Shown here piece after piece: positions 20,180 to 28,105 of a stretch of 59,541 nucleotides of DNA. The notes beneath the pieces were generated by a model. The model saw nothing but the letters and a program-made list of their open reading frames with translations. It was not told the DNA's origin and did no database searches. A program made the translations under genes and the position numbers. Source of the stretch: Dehalococcoidia bacterium (GTDB lineage Bacteria; Chloroflexota; Dehalococcoidia; UBA3495); assembly GCA_030753265.1 (NCBI GenBank), contig JASMCQ010000076.1, positions 1 to 59,541 of the forward strand. Direction: 5' to 3'. How positions within the stretch are numbered: position 1 is the first letter of the stretch; each line of letters opens with the position of its first letter.

Positions 20180-20410
20180 TGCCTGACACAAAGTGCAAAG
20201 GAAGACCACCCGCCAGCGCACTTCCACGCGGTGTACGGTGATTACGAAATCACAGTGGCGATAGAGACTGGCGTCATGACAGGCCACTTCCCGAGGCGGG
20301 CTTTGAGGCATGTTGTTGAGTGGCACGCACTCCACAAAGAGGAACTGCTAGAAGATTGGGAGCTTGCTCAAGCACGGAGACCATTGAAAAAGATAGCTCC
20401 ATTGGAGTAG
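20180..20410 (+). pseudogene. DUF4160 protein, N-terminus missing or degraded
   Basis: Residues HPPAHFHAVYGDYEITV through ELLEDWELAQARRPLKKI match the core and C-terminus of DUF4160, normally about 75-85 residues. The frame has no ATG, GTG or TTG start before the core and an in-frame TAA at 20177, so the first 20 or so residues are missing or frameshifted. DUF4160 genes are commonly followed by DUF2442 genes, as here 5 nt later, and such pairs are suspected toxin-antitoxin or mobile accessory modules. Confidence 0.65.
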
Positions 20411-20414
20411 ACCT

Positions 20415-20660
20415 ATGACCTCATGGGTAATTGAAGCGAAGTACCTTCGCGATTTCATTCTCCACCTGCGGTTCTCCGACGGCACAGAGGGTGACGTGGA
20501 TCTCAGCCAAGAGCTGGAAGGCGAAGTATTTGAACCGCTCAAGAAGCGCGCTTTCTTCAAAGAGTTCACCGTTAGTCCTGAGTTCCACACTTTGATGTGG
20601 CCGAACGGTGCGGATTTTGCGCCCGAGTTCTTGTACCAGAGGGTTCAGATATCCGCCTAA
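20415..20660 (+). CDS. DUF2442 protein
   Basis: This 81-residue protein shows the DUF2442 layout: an N-terminal VIEAKYLRDFILHLRFSDG strand pair, VDLSQELEGEVFEPLKKRAFFKEF, and the end WPNGADFAPEFLYQRV. The function is unknown; the family is regularly coupled to DUF4160 and has been proposed as an antitoxin-like partner. Its start is 5 nt after the DUF4160 stop, so the two were one operon. It appears intact while its partner does not. Confidence 0.8.
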   Translation: MTSWVIEAKYLRDFILHLRFSDGTEGDVDLSQELEGEVFEPLKKRAFFKEFTVSPEFHTLMWPNGADFAPEFLYQRVQISA

Positions 20661-20725
20661 CAAGGCGCTGCAACGCCCAAGGTCGTGACCATCCCGGCAG
20701 CCCTTATATTTCAGATTGATATAGC

Positions 20726-21046
20726 ATGATATCCGTGGTATCGTGCTATCGTGATAACGGGCTTCGCCGACAGCGGAACCGAGGACGTGTTCAACGGCCG
20801 AACACCTCCGATGCGAGGCGTACCTGTCCTCGATCTCTCTGGGGTGTCACGTTCCGCAAGCTTGACCAGCTTGACTCGGCGACTGAAATAAGCGACCTGG
20901 CGATACCCCGGGGAAATCGTCTGGAAGCGTTGAAAGGTGAAAGGCAAGGTCAGCACAGCCTGCGGATCAATGATCAATTTCGGCTCTGCTTTCGTTGGAC
21001 CGAGGCTGGACCGGTTGATGTGGAAATAGTCGATTATCACAACTGA
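20726..21046 (+). CDS. HigB/RelE-type toxin, with a shifted internal segment
   Basis: The protein is 106 residues. The C-terminal two thirds (DARRTCPRSLWGV, RGNRLEALKGERQGQHSLRI, DQFRLCFRW, VEIVDYH) is a clear HigB-type ribosome-dependent mRNase. Residues 13-25 (LRRQRNRGRVQRP) do not fit, but the same DNA one base over reads FADSGTEDVFNGR, which does. One inserted and one deleted base therefore flank a 13-residue slipped block. The net frame is kept, but the N-terminal helix is rewritten and the toxin may be inactive. The HigA antitoxin gene follows 21 nt later. Confidence 0.8.
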   Translation: MISVVSCYRDNGLRRQRNRGRVQRPNTSDARRTCPRSLWGVTFRKLDQLDSATEISDLAIPRGNRLEALKGERQGQHSLRINDQFRLCFRWTEAGPVDVEIVDYHN

Positions 21047-21067
21047 TGTGGAAGAAAGATCGGGGCG

Positions 21068-21376
21068 ATGAGTATGGTTCGAATTCCCGCATACCGTGAG
21101 CCAACCCATCCTGGCGACATGTTGCTGGAGGAGTTCTTGAAACCTCTGTCGCTCACGCAACGGGATTTGGCGGACGGAATCCATGTACCCTATCAGCGGG
21201 TGAATGAAATCGTGAACGGCCGCAGAGGCATCACGCCAAGCACCGCGTTGCGATTGGCGAAGTTCTTCGGCAATTCTGAGGGTTTTTGGATGAACCTTCA
21301 GCTTCGATGGGACCTTTACCATGCCAAGAGATCCGAGGCAGAAGAACTCCAAAGAATCGAAAAGGTAAACGCATAG
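21068..21376 (+). CDS. higA: HigA-type antitoxin
   Basis: This 102-residue HTH protein of the HigA family shows the N-terminal PTHPGDMLLEEFLKPLSLTQRDLA, the helix-turn-helix VPYQRVNEIVNGRRGITPSTALRLA, and the family's closing GFWMNLQLRWDLYHA. It binds the toxin and represses the promoter of the pair. Toxin before antitoxin is the normal higBA order. The TA pair ends the island that separates grdE-like from grdC, and may stabilise it. Confidence 0.9.
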   Translation: MSMVRIPAYREPTHPGDMLLEEFLKPLSLTQRDLADGIHVPYQRVNEIVNGRRGITPSTALRLAKFFGNSEGFWMNLQLRWDLYHAKRSEAEELQRIEKVNA

Positions 21377-21473
21377 AGACCGGCGGGCGAGGTACCGTGC
21401 CCGTTGCCGCTGGTATCTGCAGTCGGCGCCCCTCGCCTGACCCAATCCGTCCCGCCGTTGATAAATTAGGAGT

Positions 21474-22928
21474 GTGCCGATGGGAAACTCGTCCAACGAC
21501 CCGGTAATCCTCGGAGTGCGCTACTTCCTGGCCCATACGCCGGGCCTGGTGGAGCACGGCTCCAAACCCGCCAGGGACCTGCCCAACGACCCCGGACTCG
21601 CCACGGCTCTGGCCTCCCACCTTCGCCCTTTTGAAGATGCGGTGGCCTATCCACCAAACCGGGCCTTTCTCGGTGGTATCTACCCGGACAAACTCTCCGA
21701 GCTTCAGAAGCCATGGTTCAACACGCAGGGCGAAGTGTCTCGCTGGGGGCCTCATGGCGAGATCATGCCCGAAGAAGAGTTCTATGGCCTCCTGAAGGTC
21801 GGCGACGACTTCGACCTCCTCTGGCTGGAGGAGAATTTCACCAAGAGCGTGGCTGCCACTCTCAAGAAGCACCCCTTGGTGTCGCAAGCCGATATCGAGC
21901 ACTTGGGCGAGGGCCATCCTTCCTCGGAGATAGAATCCAGGCTTGGCGACCCTGGGGCCGCGCTGCCCCTCCGGTTGCGGGACGGCCGGACCGTCGGCTG
22001 CATCGTCCGGGCCCACGAACAAGACGCCACCCTCACCCCGGATGTGCTGCTGGAAAACCTGGCCTGCAAAGCCAGCGCCGCCATGGCCATGCGCTCGTTG
22101 CTGGCCCAAGATGGCATCGAGCCCGAGGGCATCGACTACATCATCAACAGCGGTGAGGAGGCCGTGGGAGAGCGCTACCAGCGAGGGGGCGGCAACCTGG
22201 CCAAGGCCATCGGGGAGATGTGCGGCTGCAACGGCGCCACGGGCTCCGACATCAAAGCTTTCTGTTGCGGACCGGTCCACGCCCTGGTGATGGCGGGGGC
22301 CCTGGTGACCTCCGGCGTGTTCCGCCGGGTCGCCGTGGTGGGTGGCTGCTCCCTGGCCAAACTGGGCATGAAGTTCCGGGGCCACTTGGACCACGACCAG
22401 CCCGTCCTGGAAGACATCCTGGCGGGGGTGGCCATAATCGTGGCGCCGAATGACGGGCGGTCCCCCCGGTTCCGGCTTGATTCCATCGGACGCCACACCG
22501 TGTCCGCCGGCTCCTCGCAGCAGGCTATCTTCGAGTGCCTGGTCTCGGAGCCCCTCCGCCGCCTGGGGCTGCGATTTCAAGACGTGGACAAGTACGCCAC
22601 CGAGCTTCATAACCCAGAGGTCACCGAGCCGTCGGGCAGCGGAAACGTGCCCCTGCTCAATTACCGGCTCATCGCCGCCATGGCTGCCCTCGGCAAAGAA
22701 ATAGACCGGGCGGACATCCCCAATTTCGTAGAACGCCACGGCATGCCGGGGTTCTCGCCGACCCAGGGTCATATCGCCTCGGGGATCCCGTTCCTGGGTC
22801 ATGCCGTGGAGCAAATAATCGCCGGCGAGATGGAGCGGACCATGTTCCTCGCCAAGGGCAGCCTGTTTCTGGGCCGCATGACCCAGCTATCCGACGGCCT
22901 TTCTTTCATCTTGGAGCGCAATCAGTAG
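21474..22928 (+). CDS. grdC: Glycine reductase component C beta-subunit (GrdC-like)
   Basis: This is a 484-residue thiolase/KAS III-fold protein matching GrdC, which takes the carboxymethyl-Sec product from GrdA and makes a protein-bound acetyl thioester that is released as acetyl phosphate. Characteristic stretches are INSGEEAVGERYQRGGG, the candidate nucleophile in IKAFCCGPVHAL (Cys264 or Cys265), RHTVSAGSSQQAI, NPEVTEPSGSGNVP, PTQGHIASGIPFLGH and KGSLFLGRMTQL. GrdD, the usual second subunit of component C, is not next to it. It is separated from the component B genes by the TA island and followed by grdA. Confidence 0.9.
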   Translation: MPMGNSSNDPVILGVRYFLAHTPGLVEHGSKPARDLPNDPGLATALASHLRPFEDAVAYPPNRAFLGGIYPDKLSELQKPWFNTQGEVSRWGPHGEIMPEEEFYGLLKVGDDFDLLWLEENFTKSVAATLKKHPLVSQADIEHLGEGHPSSEIESRLGDPGAALPLRLRDGRTVGCIVRAHEQDATLTPDVLLENLACKASAAMAMRSLLAQDGIEPEGIDYIINSGEEAVGERYQRGGGNLAKAIGEMCGCNGATGSDIKAFCCGPVHALVMAGALVTSGVFRRVAVVGGCSLAKLGMKFRGHLDHDQPVLEDILAGVAIIVAPNDGRSPRFRLDSIGRHTVSAGSSQQAIFECLVSEPLRRLGLRFQDVDKYATELHNPEVTEPSGSGNVPLLNYRLIAAMAALGKEIDRADIPNFVERHGMPGFSPTQGHIASGIPFLGHAVEQIIAGEMERTMFLAKGSLFLGRMTQLSDGLSFILERNQ

Positions 22929-23181
22929 GCAACAGGGAGCAAGCGCGAAGTGCCGGCGGGCCGGCCATCTCGCACAGCCTCCTCAAGCATGCTATTATCG
23001 AAGCAATCATCGGTGCTACAAGGCGCCAAAAACAATGAGATTCGGCGGGCATTCCTTCAGGAAATCCCAGCAAAACAAGTGGGAGGTGGGGCGCCCTGAA
23101 CGCTGTTTTCGAGGCGATCACCAAGTCCAAGATTAGGGCCGGCGGACCACCAACCAAGGCCCAAGTGAGAGGTACCAACGC

Positions 23182-23643
23182 ATGGAACTGAAGAATATGA
23201 AAGTCATCGCCCTCGGCGAACGGGATGGGGTCCCGGGCAATGCCATCGCCAAGTGCGCCGTGAGCGCCGGTGCGGAGGTGGTGCTGGAGGCGACCCACTG
23301 CTTCGTTTGAACCTCAGCGGGCGCCCTTGACCTGGACGGTCAAGAAGAGATCAAGAAGCTGGTGGACCGGTTGGGGAGTCAGGACGTAATGGTGCTCCTG
23401 GGCACTCCCAACGCGGAGAGCAGCCGCCTCTACGGCCTCACCGTTACCGAAGGCGACCCGTCATGGGCCGGGCCCCTGGCCGGCGTCAAGCTGGACCTGC
23501 CCGTTTTCCACATCGCCGAGCCGGAGATCAAGGCTCAAATCGAGCCCGGCATCTATCAAGACGAAGTCGGCCTGGCCGAGATGGCACTGGAGACCGACGA
23601 GATTTTCGACGCGCTCCAGAAGGTCCGCAACGGGAGCGGGTAG
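23182..23643 (+). CDS. grdA: Glycine reductase selenoprotein A (GrdA), UGA = Sec43
   Basis: The gene reads as 153 residues when UGA 23308-23310 is selenocysteine. It begins with [14 protein letters not shown], reaches the diagnostic [15 protein letters not shown] (CxxU, Sec43), and continues with [38 protein letters not shown] and [10 protein letters not shown], all standard GrdA. GrdA receives the substrate's carbon fragment from component B on Sec and passes it to GrdC; thioredoxin then reduces it. A 7-bp hairpin follows the UGA at the right distance. GrdA has a single known role, so its presence strongly implies an active Grd-type reductase. Confidence 0.95.
23326..23344 (+). promoter_or_regulatory. 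Bacterial SECIS-like hairpin of grdA
   Basis: CTTGACC (23326-23332) and GGTCAAG (23338-23344) form a perfect 7-bp stem around loop TGGAC, 22 nt after the UGA. The loop resembles that after the SelW UGA (TGGAT). Confidence 0.7.
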
Positions 23644-23743
23644 CGGCCCGGCCGGCAGAACTTCATAAGTTTGAGGTTCTCTCCGGTGAGGCTTGGAGGA
23701 CTGGGGAACAAAAACGCCTCAGTCAACTCGATTGCCGACAACT

Positions 23744-23814
23744 GTCATTCCGAAAGAAGCGAGGAATCTCGGTGTTACGCTGGGATTCCTCGTCGCTCTG
23801 CTCCTCGGAATGAC
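23744..23814. repeat. Palindromic intergenic repeat, family A
   Basis: A nearly perfect inverted repeat starting GTCATTCCGA and ending TCGGAATGAC, with inner arms AGCGAGGAATC and GATTCCTCGTCGCT. It lies between convergent grdA and the flavoprotein gene, and may also end transcription. Confidence 0.7.
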
Positions 23815-23966
23815 ATCCTGCAAGAACCCAGCTGACTTAGTACCGGACCCTGTCACCCGGCCCACCAGAACTTCGTCTAAGCATCTATCTATCTCGCCTT
23901 GCAAGAGGGTGAGAGGGGTTGGCCCTTCACACCCTCTTGCGGCACAGGCCAATACCCCACACCACT

Positions 23967-25460
23967 TCAGCCATTCAACGCTACGGCATCCTGGGCGGCG
24001 CTGGTGCCGGACAGGCGGCCGAAGACCATCCCCGCCGACAGCCCCGAGCCGCCGGGGTAGTTGTAGTAGAACAGCCCCCCCACCATCTCGCCGGCGGCGT
24101 AGAGGCCCGGTATCGGCTCCTGGCTGTTGGTCACCACCTGGCCTCGGGTATTGATTTTCACCCCACCGAAAGTGAAGCTGATGCCGGTGGTAACCGCGTA
24201 GCCCAGGTAGGGCGGCGAATCGAGGGGCTGGGCCCAGTTGGTCTTGGGCGGCGTGATTCCCGTGGTGCCCCTGCCGTCCTTGACGCTGGGCGCGAAGAGG
24301 ACCTCGGTCTGCACCGCGGCATTGAACTCCTTAACCGTCTTTACCAGCCCCTCCTGGTCGATGTCCAGCTTGGCGGCTAGCTCCTCAATAGTGTCGGCCT
24401 CGGCCATGGTGACCTGAGGGATGCGGTACTCGTCGCGGAGCATGTCCTTGACCTTCTGGTCGAAAATCTGGAAGGCCACCCCTTGGGGCTGGGTCAAAAG
24501 GGCCCGGCCGTAGATGACGTAGGTGTAGTTTCGGAAGTCGGCGCCTTCGTCCAGGAACCGGTTGCCTTCGACGTTGACGATCATGCCCAGGGGATAGGAG
24601 TGCTTCTGGAACAGCTCGGTGATGGTGCGGTCACCGAAGGGTGGCGCGTTCATATCCCAGGCCACGGCGTGGCAGCTGCTGTAGTGACCGTGAGCCTGAG
24701 CGCCCACGTCCAGAGCCATCTTAATCGCGTCGCCGGTGTTGTAGGGAATGCCACGGACCTTGACCAGCTCCCACCCGGGCCCCAGGTAGCGGCAGCGCAT
24801 CTCCGCGTTACTCTCGAAGCCACCCGCGGCCAGCACCACCGAGCTGCAGGAGATTTCCTCGAAGCCATCCGGTCCCAGCGCCCGCAAGCCGCATACCCGG
24901 CCCGTCTCGTCCTGGCGCAGGCTCACGGCCTGGGTCGAGTATCGTACCTCTATCCCCTCGCGCTGGCATACATCGAACTGTTGGTCCGATAGCCCTTTAC
25001 CGGCTCCCACGGCCTCCACCAGCAGTCCTCCCCAGAACCGGTACTTGTCTCCATCTTTGAAGGCTTGCCGGCCGTAAGCAAGCACGAAGCGCACGCCCTT
25101 CTTCTGGAGCCACTGCATCGCGCCCAAGGAATTGCTGACCAGGATCTGGGCCAATTCCGGGTCCGATAGCCCGTGGGTTACCCGCATCATGTCCGCGTAA
25201 TACTCGTCCTCGGTGTAGCTCCCGACCTCTACGGATGCCACCTCCGTCGGCGACATATCCGGGATCACGGTCTGCATGTCGTCCATGCCGTTGAAGGCGA
25301 AACGGATGATACCTCCGGTGAAATAGGTGTTGCCGCCCCGAAAGAACTCTGGGGCCTTCTCCAACACCAGCACCGAGCCGCTGATTTCCCTGGCGGCAAT
25401 GGCCGCGCTAAGGGCGGCATTGCCGGCGCCGACTACTACAACGTCATATTTTGTTGCCAC
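23967..25460 (-). CDS. FAD-dependent oxidoreductase, fumarate-reductase/KstD flavoprotein type
   Basis: The 497-residue flavoprotein begins with a dinucleotide fold (DVVVVGAGNAALSAAIAAREIS, residues 5-26) and ends with the family's second FAD segment (PGLYAAGEMVGG ... YPGGSGLSAGMVFGR). The layout is that of soluble fumarate-reductase-like, tricarballylate or ketosteroid dehydrogenases. No signal peptide or haem motif is seen. It is convergent to the Grd genes, so a functional link is possible but unproven. Substrate is unknown. Confidence 0.88.
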   Translation of the reverse strand: MATKYDVVVVGAGNAALSAAIAAREISGSVLVLEKAPEFFRGGNTYFTGGIIRFAFNGMDDMQTVIPDMSPTEVASVEVGSYTEDEYYADMMRVTHGLSDPELAQILVSNSLGAMQWLQKKGVRFVLAYGRQAFKDGDKYRFWGGLLVEAVGAGKGLSDQQFDVCQREGIEVRYSTQAVSLRQDETGRVCGLRALGPDGFEEISCSSVVLAAGGFESNAEMRCRYLGPGWELVKVRGIPYNTGDAIKMALDVGAQAHGHYSSCHAVAWDMNAPPFGDRTITELFQKHSYPLGMIVNVEGNRFLDEGADFRNYTYVIYGRALLTQPQGVAFQIFDQKVKDMLRDEYRIPQVTMAEADTIEELAAKLDIDQEGLVKTVKEFNAAVQTEVLFAPSVKDGRGTTGITPPKTNWAQPLDSPPYLGYAVTTGISFTFGGVKINTRGQVVTNSQEPIPGLYAAGEMVGGLFYYNYPGGSGLSAGMVFGRLSGTSAAQDAVALNG

Positions 25461-25779
25461 GGGACACCTCCGGATTGATTCGTGCGCTTACCTGCAGATG
25501 GTTACCGGACCTTATGATAACCCTTCCTGAGCCCAGGCTCAAGGAGCCGGGCTGCGCCGGCAGTCAGCGGTCAGCGGTCACCAGATTGCGACATTCAAAC
25601 CGGGAAACTTGCCGTAGGGTTGCCCGCATATTAAGATACTTCGAGAACCTCAACCCAGGGCTTGATGACCGGGATGAGGGCGGCGAGACCGGAGTAAGCG
25701 GAAAACTTCGAAGTCATGGACCTTGATCAGTAACGAATAGGGCCGTGGTAGGGCAGCCAACTCCGAGGGGGGCAACACT
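25461..25779. other. Divergent intergenic region
   Basis: About 320 nt between the flavoprotein gene and the next plus-strand gene. It contains short direct repeats of GTCAGCG (about 25563-25578) but no coding sequence or hairpin that stands out. Confidence 0.4.
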
Positions 25780-26634
25780 GTGGAACCGGCGCTGGAAATC
25801 CAAATGGTCCGGGAGAACCTGGCGCTTGCCATCGCTTTCTGGGCCGGGACGAAGAAGGGCATGATTACGAGGGAACATCTACCCACCGGCAAGGTGACCG
25901 TGCCGTCGGATGACGGCCTACTGGTTAGGGTGTTCAATCCCCTGGAGTTGAAGAGCGACCGGGACCTGGCCCGCTGCGTCAGCAACCAGGTCCGGGGAGC
26001 CGTTGCCTTCTCAGCCCTGCAGGCCCACACCACACTGGCGCGGGTGTACCGCAACTCTCCGATCCAGGAGACCGAACCGGACCTGCAGGCCGCGCGGTGC
26101 GCTATTTATTTGTTGAGCAACACCCTGGGCCAGCGAATGCTGGCGCCGGCCTGGGTTTGCCCTCCTGACTATCGCCGGCTATTCGAGGTTCACCCGGTCT
26201 CTTTCGTCCTGGACGCCTCGGACCTGAACGGTAAAGCGGTTTATTGGGAAGACTTCGGAGGTCTCGAAAAGTACCTGGAGCTGCTAGAATATTGCATGTC
26301 TCAATTGGAGCAATCCGCGGCGGGCCCCGACGGAGCGGAGGGCGCCGACGCCGCACCTCCAAACCCTGCGGGGCAGCTTTCGATGGAGCTTCCCGAAGAC
26401 AACCCGGTGGCGCCGTTCATCGAGGCGAGGTGCGTGGCCGGTCCGGAGGTGCGCTCCACCGCCAAAGAACTCTATGCCGGATACGTGGATTGGTGCCGGG
26501 ACACCGGGCGAGTCCCCGTGGTCCAGCGAAGCTTCGGGATGGGCCTGACCAAGCTGGGGTTTTATCGCCGGCGCCGGGGCCGGGGCCGCCACTGGTGGGA
26601 GGGAATCGAGCTGACTGAAACCTCCCCTAGCTGA
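25780..26634 (+). CDS. Unknown protein with C-terminal phage-primase-type winged helix
   Basis: The product is 284 residues. Residues about 1-165 form a helical domain that is not recognised. An acidic, Ala/Pro-rich linker follows (about 168-204). Residues 207-280 (NPVAPFIEARC, AKELYAGYVDWCRDTG, SFGMGLTKLGFYRRRRGRGR, HWWEGIEL) match the winged helix found at the end of P4/D5-type phage and plasmid primase-helicases. There is no helicase motif. This looks like a host protein carrying a borrowed primase DNA-binding domain, possibly a regulator. Start is GTG with GAGGGGGG upstream. Confidence 0.65.
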   Translation: MEPALEIQMVRENLALAIAFWAGTKKGMITREHLPTGKVTVPSDDGLLVRVFNPLELKSDRDLARCVSNQVRGAVAFSALQAHTTLARVYRNSPIQETEPDLQAARCAIYLLSNTLGQRMLAPAWVCPPDYRRLFEVHPVSFVLDASDLNGKAVYWEDFGGLEKYLELLEYCMSQLEQSAAGPDGAEGADAAPPNPAGQLSMELPEDNPVAPFIEARCVAGPEVRSTAKELYAGYVDWCRDTGRVPVVQRSFGMGLTKLGFYRRRRGRGRHWWEGIELTETSPS

Positions 26635-26658
26635 ACCCTTGCCAGCCAGGAGACCGCC

Positions 26659-28008
26659 ATGTCCTTGGACTATCTGGACCAGCTGTCCCAATTCGTCGTA
26701 GATACCCGCCTGGAAGACCTGTACGGTTCCACGGTGACCGCCGCCAAGGCCGTGGTGCTAGACACCATCGGCGCCATCTTGGCGGGCAGCCGCTTGCCGG
26801 AGAACGCCAACCTAGCCCGGCTGGCCCAGGGGATGAGCAGCGCCGGTCCGGCCACCCTGTTCGGGCACCCTGGCAAGGTCCAGCCCCCGTTTGCCGCGCT
26901 GGTCAACGCCACCGCCGGGGTCTCCCTGGAGATGGACGAGGGTAACCGTCTCGGCGGCGGGCACCCGTCCGTCCACGTCACTCCCGGTGCCATCGGTGTG
27001 GCGGAGGAGCAGAGGGCCGGCGGCCGGGCTTTGCTCGAGAGCGTCATCGTCGGCTACGAGGTCACCTCACGCATCGGGACCGGCACCAAGACGCGGGCCG
27101 CGATCCATTCCCATGGCACCTGGGGCACCATCGGCGCTGCGGCGGCAACCGCCCGGCTGATGGGGTTCGACGCCGCTCAAACCCGCCAGGCCTTGAACCT
27201 GGCGATGTCGATGAGCCCGGCCAACACCTGGACCCCCTGCCTGGAGGGGGCAACCATCCGCAACCTGTACCCCGGCCGCTCCGGCTTTCAGGGCATCATG
27301 GCGGCCCACCTGGTCGGCTGCGGATTCACGGCAGTCCAAGACGGCCCGGCGGACCTGTATCGCGATGTTCTGGGGGAGGGGTTCGACCCGGCGGCGGTGG
27401 TCGACGGCTTGGGCCGGCGGGGAGCCTGCCGCATCCAACAGAACTACTTCAAATTCCACGCCTGCTGCTTCTACAACCACCCGGCCCTCGACGCGGTCCA
27501 AGCTTTGCTGCGGCGGGAAGAGTTCGCCGCCTCCGATGTGGAGCACATCCGGGTTACCGCGCCGCCCATGGCTCTGACGATGGCCAACCCAGAGCCGGAG
27601 AACATGCTGTCGGCCAAGTTCTCCATCCCTTACGCCGTGGCGGCGGCCCTGGTGCACGGCAGCACCGGTGTTACCACCTTCTACCCGGAGAAACTGGCGG
27701 ACGCTCAGACCCGATCGCTGGCCCAGCGGGTAGAAGTTGTGGCCGATCCCGAGATGAACTTGCGAAACTACGACCACCCGGCCTCCACCGTCACCGTGAC
27801 GCTGAGAGATGGTCGCACCCTCCGGGAGAGCGTCACTGCCCACCATGGAGATGCCCGAAACCCGGCGTCCCGTGATGAACTGGTGGGCAAGTTCACCTTC
27901 CTGGCCCAGAACGCCCTGGGAGAGGAGAAAGTGCGGCAGGTCATTGCGGTGGTGGATCGCTTGGACGATATCGAGGACATCGGGGAGCTGACGCGGTTCC
28001 TGGGCTGA
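26659..28008 (+). CDS. MmgE/PrpD family protein
   Basis: This is a 449-residue protein of the 2-methylcitrate dehydratase/cis-aconitate decarboxylase fold. Family cues are AVVLDTIGAILAGS near the N-terminus, VSLEMDEGNRLGGGHPSVHVTPGAI, KTRAAIHSHGTWGTIGAAAA and FKFHACCFYNHPALDA. Members dehydrate, decarboxylate or isomerise small tricarboxylic acids, and the specific substrate is unknown. It lies 24 nt after the winged-helix protein, with AGGAG before the ATG, so the two are probably one transcription unit. Confidence 0.9.
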   Translation: MSLDYLDQLSQFVVDTRLEDLYGSTVTAAKAVVLDTIGAILAGSRLPENANLARLAQGMSSAGPATLFGHPGKVQPPFAALVNATAGVSLEMDEGNRLGGGHPSVHVTPGAIGVAEEQRAGGRALLESVIVGYEVTSRIGTGTKTRAAIHSHGTWGTIGAAAATARLMGFDAAQTRQALNLAMSMSPANTWTPCLEGATIRNLYPGRSGFQGIMAAHLVGCGFTAVQDGPADLYRDVLGEGFDPAAVVDGLGRRGACRIQQNYFKFHACCFYNHPALDAVQALLRREEFAASDVEHIRVTAPPMALTMANPEPENMLSAKFSIPYAVAAALVHGSTGVTTFYPEKLADAQTRSLAQRVEVVADPEMNLRNYDHPASTVTVTLRDGRTLRESVTAHHGDARNPASRDELVGKFTFLAQNALGEEKVRQVIAVVDRLDDIEDIGELTRFLG

Positions 28009-28037
28009 ATCTTCTCTAAGAGCCGGCCAGGGTGACG

Positions 28038-28075
28038 TTGGGGGGCTTTCTTTTGAAAAAGAATGTCCCCCAAAC
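28038..28075. terminator. Bidirectional terminator-like palindrome
   Basis: TTGGGGGGCTTTCTTTT pairs imperfectly with AAAAAGAATGTCCCCCAA. It sits between the convergent MmgE/PrpD gene and queE. Confidence 0.55.
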
Positions 28076-28105
28076 CCCCTTAAGAAAACCAGTGCTGCGG
28101 TTTCC

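Noticed and set aside
23362..23643. Separate 93-residue gene starting after the grdA UGA
   Set aside because: It is the rest of GrdA; the full frame with Sec gives the complete family length.
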